Shown: piece by piece, positions 1 to 3,789 of the stretch
How the letters are laid out: every line of letters begins with the position of its first letter
How positions within the stretch are numbered: position 1 is the stretch's first letter
Source of the DNA: Rhodobacterales bacterium
Lineage (GTDB): Bacteria > Pseudomonadota > Alphaproteobacteria > Rhodobacterales > Rhodobacteraceae
Direction of reading: 5' to 3'
Assembly (NCBI GenBank): GCA_013298675.1
Contig: JAAFIJ010000160.1
Span: 862-6,621 of the forward strand
Length of the DNA: 5,760 bases
Notes under the pieces: model-generated
What the model was told of the DNA's origin: nothing
What the model saw: only the letters and a program-made list of their open reading frames with translations
The model's database searches: none
Program-made: the position numbers and the translations under genes

Positions 1-47
1 GGTTTGCAGGCGACCGCGTGACGCTGACGGTTGCGATGGATGCGTGA
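1..47 (+). CDS. 3' end of an unidentified upstream gene (partial)
   Basis: Frame 3 gives a short open tail, FAGDRVTLTVAMDA, ending at TGA 45-47. Its alternating hydrophobic pattern (RVTLTV) resembles a closing beta strand, such as the end of a TOBE/OB-type domain of an ABC ATPase, but 14 residues are too few to identify a family. It lies on the same strand as phnM and ends right where the Pho box begins, so phnM probably has its own promoter even if some transcription reads through. Frame 2 is also open, up to TGA 65-67, but its sequence (cysteine- and arginine-rich) looks less protein-like. Confidence 0.4.
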   Translation, partial: FAGDRVTLTVAMDA

Positions 48-65
48 TTGTCATGGGGCTGTCAT
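48..65 (+). promoter_or_regulatory. PhoB-binding Pho box upstream of phnM
   Basis: The 18 bases TTGTCATGGGGCTGTCAT are two 7-mers, TTGTCAT and CTGTCAT, separated by 4 bases. This is the architecture of the classical Pho box (CTGTCAT, 4-base AT-rich spacer, CTGTCAY). Thirteen of the 14 repeat positions match; the spacer GGGG is not AT-rich. The box starts immediately after the TGA of the preceding gene and is followed by a -10-like element. In E. coli and rhizobia, phosphonate genes belong to the PhoBR regulon, so phosphate-starvation induction of phnM is the natural reading. Confidence 0.75.
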
Positions 66-73
66 GAAGCGCT

Positions 74-79
74 TATAGT
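74..79 (+). promoter_or_regulatory. -10 element of the PhoB-dependent phnM promoter
   Basis: TATAGT matches the sigma70 -10 consensus at five of six positions and begins 8 bases after the Pho box. From memory, the E. coli phoA promoter uses the same -10 hexamer with about 10 bases of spacing, so the spacing here is slightly short. There is no separate -35, as expected when PhoB takes its place. The transcription start would fall near 86, leaving a short leader that contains the ribosome binding site at 96-101. Confidence 0.55.
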
Positions 80-95
80 TGGAGGGCCGTTTTGC

Positions 96-101
96 AAAGG
101 A
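96..101 (+). promoter_or_regulatory. Ribosome binding site of phnM
   Basis: AAAGGA lies 6 bases before the ATG at 108. It fixes the start of phnM at 108 rather than at the upstream in-frame TTG at 48, which falls inside the Pho box and would be upstream of the predicted transcription start. Confidence 0.7.
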
Positions 102-107
102 CAGCCC

Positions 108-1268
108 ATGCCCATCTTGTCGCCCATCCGCCTGACCCATGCCCACAGTTTGATGGAAGGACAGCTGGCAGACCATTCGGTGACAGTAGCGGAGGGGCTG
201 ATCACCCAAAGCCCGGCCCCCGAGATTAACCTGCAGGGGTATTACCTTTTGCCCGGCATTGTTGATCTGCATGGCGATGGGTTTGAGCGCCACCTGTCGC
301 CACGCCCTTCGGCCCCGTTTGAACCAAAGAAGGCGCTGGCCTCTGCTGCGGCGGAGCTGGCAGTGAACGGGGTGACCACCGCGTGGTTTGCGCAAAGCTG
401 GAGCTGGGAGGGTGGCTTTCGGTCAGGACCCGCCTGCGAAGCGCTGCTTGCGGCGCTGCAAGAGGTGCGGGCAGATGTGTTGCCCGATGTGCGCGTGCAG
501 ATCCGGCTGGAAACACATGTGATCGATCAGCATGACGCGGTGCGCGCAGCAGTGGCGCGGTTTGGCGTCGATTATGTGGTGTTCAACAATCACCTGCCCG
601 AGGCGTTGGAAATGGCACAGAACCGCCCTGAACGGTTTGCGCAATGGGCGGCACAGACCAGCCGGAGCCATGCCGAAATGCTGGCCATCGTGAATGCGGC
701 ATCGGCGCAAGACCGCGATGTGCCGGGGGCCTTGGCGCGGATTGCGGCCGCGTTCACTGGGCAGGGGCTGCGCATGGGGTCGCATGACGACGGCGATGCG
801 CAAACCCGGTCATTTTATCGCGGAATTGGGGCAGCGATCTGCGAATTTCCAACCAGCTTTGCGGCAGCAAAAGCGGCACAAGCCGCGGGCGAGCCTGTTT
901 TGATGGGCGCACCCAACGTGGTGCGCGGTGGCAGTCAGTCGGGCAACATCGCGGCGCAAGATCTGGTTGAGGCGGGCCTTTGTGATGCCCTCGTGTCGGA
1001 TTACTACTACCCGGCACTGGCGCAGGCAGCTTGGGCGCTGGTCGATCGCGGGGTTTGCGATCTACCAACCGCTTGGGCCAAGATTTCAACCACCCCGGCG
1101 CGGATTGCCGGGCTGAGCGACCGTGGGGGCCTTGGCACAGGTCAGCGCGCCGATCTGGTGGCGGTGAACATGGAAACGCACCAAGCAGAGATGACCCTCT
1201 GCGCGGGCCGCGTCGCGCATTTGTCTGGGGCGCTGGCGGCCAAGGTAGTTTGGGCGCGGGTGGGGTGA
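108..1268 (+). CDS. phnM: Alpha-D-ribose 1-methylphosphonate 5-triphosphate diphosphatase PhnM
   Basis: This 386-residue protein is a cytoplasmic metal-dependent amidohydrolase-superfamily enzyme of the C-P lyase pathway. It removes pyrophosphate from alpha-D-ribose 1-methylphosphonate 5-triphosphate, giving the 5-phosphate substrate of PhnJ. Visible family marks are LPGIVDLHGDGFERH (residues 48-62; metal-ligand HGD at 55-57), RLETHV (133-138), GSHDDGD (224-230), GAPNVVRGGSQSGN (267-280) and SDYYYP (297-302). The C-terminal part, with TPARIAGLSDRGGLGTGQRADLV, is the typical closing segment of the superfamily. Length is normal for PhnM, and no frame damage is seen. The ATG at 108 is chosen because it has AAAGGA 6 bases upstream and lies behind a Pho box promoter. 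A diverged copy of the last 63 codons is found in the fossil at 2439-2627. The call is firm; the reaction is assigned from the family. Confidence 0.95.
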   Translation: MPILSPIRLTHAHSLMEGQLADHSVTVAEGLITQSPAPEINLQGYYLLPGIVDLHGDGFERHLSPRPSAPFEPKKALASAAAELAVNGVTTAWFAQSWSWEGGFRSGPACEALLAALQEVRADVLPDVRVQIRLETHVIDQHDAVRAAVARFGVDYVVFNNHLPEALEMAQNRPERFAQWAAQTSRSHAEMLAIVNAASAQDRDVPGALARIAAAFTGQGLRMGSHDDGDAQTRSFYRGIGAAICEFPTSFAAAKAAQAAGEPVLMGAPNVVRGGSQSGNIAAQDLVEAGLCDALVSDYYYPALAQAAWALVDRGVCDLPTAWAKISTTPARIAGLSDRGGLGTGQRADLVAVNMETHQAEMTLCAGRVAHLSGALAAKVVWARVG

Positions 1269-1620
1269 GGGGGGCGACGCTGGCGGTGTGGGTGAAACGG
1301 TTGCGAAGGAATGTCCGTTTTGAGCCCTTAACCGTCAATATCTTGCAGCCATGTTTTGACTTTCTTATGTTCGATAGTCGCTTGGCGCAAAAGTCGGGTG
1401 ATGGCGATTTTATGTCTACGATTGCCGGGAACCATTAAGTCCTTGCGCGGCAGGAAAACCAAGATAACTTGGGTCGTCACTTGGTGCGACAAAGCCCTTG
1501 TTCAGCGTGGCTCGTAGACCATTGCAGCACCTCAGAAAACATGTGCTGAGGCACGAGCTTTGCGCTGTTCGCAAGGTATATACCCTGCCGCTGCGAAAAT
1601 ACTCGGATAAACCAAATACT
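1269..1620. other. Intergenic region between phnM and the GNAT gene
   Basis: These 352 bases hold no convincing gene. The first 60 or so, up to about 1330, resemble the sequence after the phnM fossil at 2628-2684, so the duplicated block extends past the stop codon. From about 1330 the two copies part. The middle is more AT-rich than phnM and contains a small - strand open frame (1328-1480) without family features. Two overlapping short inverted repeats lie at 1526-1551: AGCAC/GTGCT and CCTCAG/CTGAGG. A perfect 10-base palindrome lies at 1575-1584. I see no GC-rich hairpin followed by a T run, so no clear intrinsic terminator for phnM. Confidence 0.6.
1575..1584. promoter_or_regulatory. Possible HutC/PhnF-type GntR operator upstream of the GNAT gene
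   Basis: GGTATATACC is a perfect 10-base palindrome 36 bases before the GNAT start. Its core GTATATAC fits GTnTAnAC, the operator consensus of the HutC subfamily of GntR repressors, to which the phosphonate regulator PhnF belongs; mycobacterial PhnF is reported to bind a similar GGTATAGACC-type palindrome. The embedded TATATA (1577-1582) could also serve as a -10 element, placing the operator over the promoter, but no good -35 lies at the right distance. No regulator gene is visible in the window, so the link is inference. Confidence 0.4.
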
Positions 1621-2082
1621 ATGAACATCAGACCAACAAAGCACGACGATCTCGCCGACCTTCAGGAAGTGCTTGACGGCACAGAGCTTTTCCCCGGGGA
1701 AATGCTGCCTGATATGGTGAGCAGTTTTCTGTCGGGCGATGACGGCAGCGACTTGTGGCTGACATGCGAAGTTGACGGCAAGGCCGTTGGTTTTTGCTAC
1801 GCAGTCCCAGAGGAGTTGACCGACCGTGCATGGAACAAGCTTGCGCTCGCGGTACTGCCCTTGCTTCGGGGTAAGGGTCACGGCAGTGCGCTCGTTGCCC
1901 GGCTGGAAGCGTCATTAAAAGGCCGCAGTCAGCGGATCCTGATCGCTGATACGTCAGGCGTAGCAGCGTTCGCACAGACACGCGAATTCTACCGCAAGAA
2001 CCACTATATCGAAGAAGCCCGTATCCGGGATTTCTGGGCCGCAGGAGACGACAAGATCGTCTTCTGGAAGTCGCTCGCCTAA
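1621..2082 (+). CDS. GNAT-family N-acetyltransferase
   Basis: This 153-residue protein has the length and layout of a single-domain GCN5-related acetyltransferase, transferring the acetyl group of acetyl-CoA to an amine. It opens with MNIRPTKHDDLADL, the usual first strand and helix. The acetyl-CoA pyrophosphate loop is VLPLLRGKGHGSAL (about residues 79-92), matching the RxxGxG/A pattern. Near the end, TREFYRKNHYIEEARIRDFW (about 120-139) is motif B, with the tyrosine often used as general acid. The substrate cannot be read from sequence. PhnO in E. coli is a GNAT that acetylates aminoalkylphosphonates, so a PhnO-like role is possible from context, but I see no specific likeness beyond the fold. 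No Shine-Dalgarno sequence precedes the ATG. The frame stays open up to a TTG at 1498, but the GNAT fold begins at 1621. It may be an insertion between duplicated phn blocks. Confidence 0.85.
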   Translation: MNIRPTKHDDLADLQEVLDGTELFPGEMLPDMVSSFLSGDDGSDLWLTCEVDGKAVGFCYAVPEELTDRAWNKLALAVLPLLRGKGHGSALVARLEASLKGRSQRILIADTSGVAAFAQTREFYRKNHYIEEARIRDFWAAGDDKIVFWKSLA

Positions 2083-2157
2083 CTCAGCCTCAACCCTTCG
2101 CTGGACAGCTTTATGCACGGGCCAATTGCGCTTTGTCTAATTGTGGACGAACGCAGC

Positions 2158-2444
2158 GCCGTCCGCGCACCCGACCATCCCCTCGCGCTATCAGTTGTAT
2201 TTCTCTAGAACCGCCTCGGCCTTTAGGCTGCGAAATTCGTTCAGTGCGGCGCGCAGGCGGGCGTGGTCCCAGTCTCACTAGGCGAGGGCTAACAAAAGGT
2301 CGATGATGGTGGGAGTAAACCGCGCGCGCAGGGGGGGTAGCGGATGGTGAAGTCTTTGGTGACGAAGGCAGCTGCGGCGACGATTTCGATGTTGGTTTCC
2401 GGCTTGAAAATCGCGCCGTGGCCGATCCAGCAATCTGCGCGAAG
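2158..2444 (-). repeat. Degenerate copy of the 3' part and flank of the hexapeptide transferase gene
   Basis: This block aligns, in the same orientation, with 3141-3459. It includes about 30 bases beyond the stop codon (shared CCGTC and CCGACCATC words) and the coding sequence up to the GCCAAG hexamer at 3454-3459. Left of about 2158 and 3141 the two copies are no longer clearly alike. It marks one arm of the chimeric scar. Confidence 0.8.
2191..2444 (-). pseudogene. Remnant of a second phn hexapeptide transferase (C-terminal part only)
   Basis: Read on the - strand, this segment matches residues 111-205 of the intact transferase at 3172-3789: ADCWIGHGAI, KPE, VTKD, RFTPTIID, then DWDHARLRAALNEFRSLKAEA and LEKYN before the stop. 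The N-terminal 110 residues are absent. There is an in-frame 9-base deletion after KPE, a net 22-base deletion after VTKD that shifts the frame and leaves a run of seven G (+ strand), and one missing terminal codon. The tandem Trp-Trp codons of the intact gene have become two consecutive stops, TAG TGA (near 2275-2280). It cannot encode a working enzyme. It is joined to a phnM remnant at 2439-2444. Confidence 0.9.
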
Positions 2445-2627
2445 ATATCAACCGCCCCGGCGCGGATTGCCGGGGTGAGCGACCGAGTGGGCCTTGGCAC
2501 AGGTCAGCGCGCCGATCTGGTGGCGGTGAACATGGAGACGCACCGGGTCGAGATGACGTTGTGCCACGGACTTGTGGCGCATTTGTCTGGGGCACTGGCG
2601 GCCAAGGTCTGGGCACGGTTGGGGTGA
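2439..2627 (+). pseudogene. phnM: Remnant of a second phnM (last 62 codons), fused to the transferase remnant
   Basis: From AKISTAPARIAGVSDR to VWARLG this frame matches the last 63 residues of the intact PhnM at 54 positions, with eight substitutions and one missing valine. The preceding 324 residues, including every metal ligand and active-site motif, are gone, so no catalytic function is possible. Unlike the transferase half, this part has no stop or frameshift. A continuous frame runs from an ATG at 2418, which is antisense transferase sequence, through the junction to TGA 2627 (69 codons), so a short fused peptide is conceivable but has no ribosome binding site that I can see. More than half of the altered codons are synonymous, which suggests that most of the divergence predates the truncation. 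Confidence 0.9.
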
Positions 2628-2684
2628 GGGGGGTGAGGGCGAGGTCTGAAGGGGGAAGGAGTGTCGGCTTGGAGCCCATTGTGA
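2439..2684 (+). repeat. Copy of the 3' part of phnM and its downstream flank
   Basis: This block aligns with 1077-1330. The coding part, to the TGA at 2625-2627, is about 87 percent identical by hand count with one codon deleted. The following 57 bases are similar but more diverged, ending with matching words (GGAGTGTCGGCTTGGAGCCC against GGAATGTCCGTTTTGAGCCC). Beyond this the two copies differ. It forms the second arm of the chimeric scar. Confidence 0.85.
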
Positions 2685-2721
2685 CCGATGCTGAGCTATG
2701 CATGAACGTCTGCAGTGCGAG

Positions 2722-2750
2722 TTGATTATGTCGCTGTTGGCGATTATAAC
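2722..2750 (+). promoter_or_regulatory. Sigma70-like promoter of the small membrane protein gene
   Basis: TTGATT (2722-2727) and TATAAC (2745-2750) are separated by exactly 17 bases. They match the -35 and -10 consensus at four and five of six positions. The start site expected about 7 bases after the -10 falls at 2757, the first base of the ATG, which predicts a leaderless transcript and agrees with the lack of a Shine-Dalgarno sequence. Confidence 0.55.
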
Positions 2751-2756
2751 TTGCCC

Positions 2757-3077
2757 ATGAACTTTGCCGTTGTCGCCCTTGTACTGTTGCTGTTTACAAA
2801 TGCCCTGATCGCATTTGGAGTCGCGTTCTATTGGCAGGCTAGGGTCATTTTAACCTTGTTTAGGGTGTCGAACTGGGATGGTGCGTATGTCCCGTGGAGG
2901 GCTTTGGGCAACCCAAACAGCCCTCTAAACAGCTTTGGCCGTTTCATCACAGGTGAGATTTTTCCCGAGTTACGGCGAAAGTGGCTCAAGGCGATTGGAT
3001 ATGTTGCGGTGAGTTTCTTGACGCTGTTTCTGGTCGCAGGTTTCTTGCAAATAGTCGCTCCAGAATATCTTCAGTAA
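2757..3077 (+). CDS. Small two-helix membrane protein of unknown function
   Basis: I do not recognise the family. The 106 residues begin with a strongly hydrophobic helix (about 3-27, AVVALVLLLFTNALIAFGVAFYW), continue through a polar loop with several aromatics and prolines (about 39-68, including NWDGAYVPWRALGNPNSP and FGRFITGEIFPELRRKW), and end in a second helix (about 79-101). This suggests two inner-membrane spans with a loop of about 50 residues between them. The start at 2757 is preferred because it opens directly into the first helix and coincides with the predicted transcription start. The frame extends to a GTG at 2715, but that would lie upstream of the promoter's -10. The gene sits between the phnM fossil and the convergent transferase gene, and nothing ties it to phosphonate metabolism. 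It is probably real, given its organised hydrophobicity and promoter. Confidence 0.7.
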   Translation: MNFAVVALVLLLFTNALIAFGVAFYWQARVILTLFRVSNWDGAYVPWRALGNPNSPLNSFGRFITGEIFPELRRKWLKAIGYVAVSFLTLFLVAGFLQIVAPEYLQ

Positions 3078-3171
3078 AGTGAAATACAAACAGCAGAACC
3101 CTGGCTTAGTTGCCATTCACGTTGTTTCATCAATGTCAGCTCCGTCACGCAAAGCCGACCATCGCAGCGCC

Positions 3172-3789
3172 CTAGCCGTTGTACTTCTCCAGAAACGCCT
3201 CGGCCTTCAAGCTGCGGAAATCGTCCAGTGCGGTGCGCAAGCGGCTGTGGTCCCAGTCCCACCATGCCAGCGCCATAAGGCGGTCGATGATGGCGGGGGT
3301 GAACCGGGTGCGCAGGGGCGTGGCCGGGCAGCCGGCGACGATCATAAAAGGGGCTACGTCTTTGGTCACCACGGCGCCTGCGGCGATGATCGCGCCGATT
3401 CCGATGTTGATTTCCGGCTTGATAATCGCGCCGTGGCCGATCCAGCAATCTGCGCCAAGCGTGGTGCGGCGGGCGGCGCGGGCGGCGAAGAAGGCCGGGT
3501 CATCCGCCGCATCGTCCCAATAATAGCTGGAGCGATAGAGGAAATGGTGCTGGGCGGCGTTTTCATAAGGGTGGTCGGTCGGGCCGATCCGTGTCATGGC
3601 GGCGATGTTGGAAAACCGCCCGACAGTGGTGTTCGATATATCAGCCATTCGGTCGCAATATGCGTAATCTTCAAAGGATGAATTGATGACACGCGCGCTT
3701 TCGCCCACCTCGCAATAGCGGCCGAAAGTGGAGTTCACGACACGCGCTCCTTCATGGACAAACGGGGTATCGGGCGAGAGTTTCGGCAT
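3172..3789 (-). CDS. Phosphonate-cluster hexapeptide-repeat acyltransferase (phn transferase family)
   Basis: This 205-residue protein belongs to the left-handed beta-helix transferases found beside C-P lyase genes (the phn-associated hexapeptide family, often annotated as chloramphenicol or DapH-like acetyltransferase). Hexapeptide-like turns run through residues 10-65 (ARVVNS, ARVINSSF, ISNTTVGRFSNI). GPTDHPYENAAQHH (69-82) carries the histidine (H73) corresponding to the catalytic base of xenobiotic acetyltransferases. A second set of turns, LGADCWIGHGAIIKPEINIGIGAII (111-135), leads to GCPATPLRTRF (153-163) and a C-terminal helix (AWWDWDHSRLRTALDDF). Its physiological substrate is not established to my knowledge. 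The ATG shares one base with the TGA of the upstream phnE (TGATG), with an AAGGGG ribosome binding site 5 bases away, so the two are translationally coupled. It is the last gene of the - strand operon. A broken copy of its 3' half lies at 2191-2444. Confidence 0.9.
   Translation of the reverse strand: MPKLSPDTPFVHEGARVVNSTFGRYCEVGESARVINSSFEDYAYCDRMADISNTTVGRFSNIAAMTRIGPTDHPYENAAQHHFLYRSSYYWDDAADDPAFFAARAARRTTLGADCWIGHGAIIKPEINIGIGAIIAAGAVVTKDVAPFMIVAGCPATPLRTRFTPAIIDRLMALAWWDWDHSRLRTALDDFRSLKAEAFLEKYNG

Noticed and set aside
48..107. Upstream TTG start for phnM at 48, adding 20 residues.
   Set aside because: The TTG lies in the Pho box, ahead of the predicted transcription start, and has no ribosome binding site.
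754..1338. Long - strand open frame opposite the 3' half of phnM (194 codons).
   Set aside because: Proline- and arginine-rich translation typical of the antisense of GC-rich coding DNA; phnM in the other strand is unequivocal.
1328..1480. Small - strand open frame (50 codons from GTG 1480, 35 from ATG 1435) with a basic, helix-like composition.
   Set aside because: No ribosome binding site or recognisable family; its stop lies at the border of the duplicated block, and a frame of this length is expected by chance. It is kept only as a note within the intergenic entry.
1498..1620. N-terminal extension of the GNAT gene from TTG 1498.
   Set aside because: The extra 41 residues are basic and unlike any GNAT N-terminus, and they span the palindrome and hairpin region.
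2077..2200. Possible attC (integron cassette) site after the GNAT gene, prompted by GCCTAAC at 2077-2083.
   Set aside because: No matching GTTRRRY core follows within the next 110 bases and the sequence between does not fold into the paired arms of an attC site.
3078..3171. Terminator between the convergent membrane protein and transferase genes.
   Set aside because: Only a 3-base GGC/GCC stem and a poor long-range TGAAA/TTTCA pairing are visible, with no T run; not enough to call a terminator.
3079..3681. + strand open frames opposite the transferase (200 and 114 codons).
   Set aside because: Antisense shadows of a clearly recognised gene; no signal of their own.
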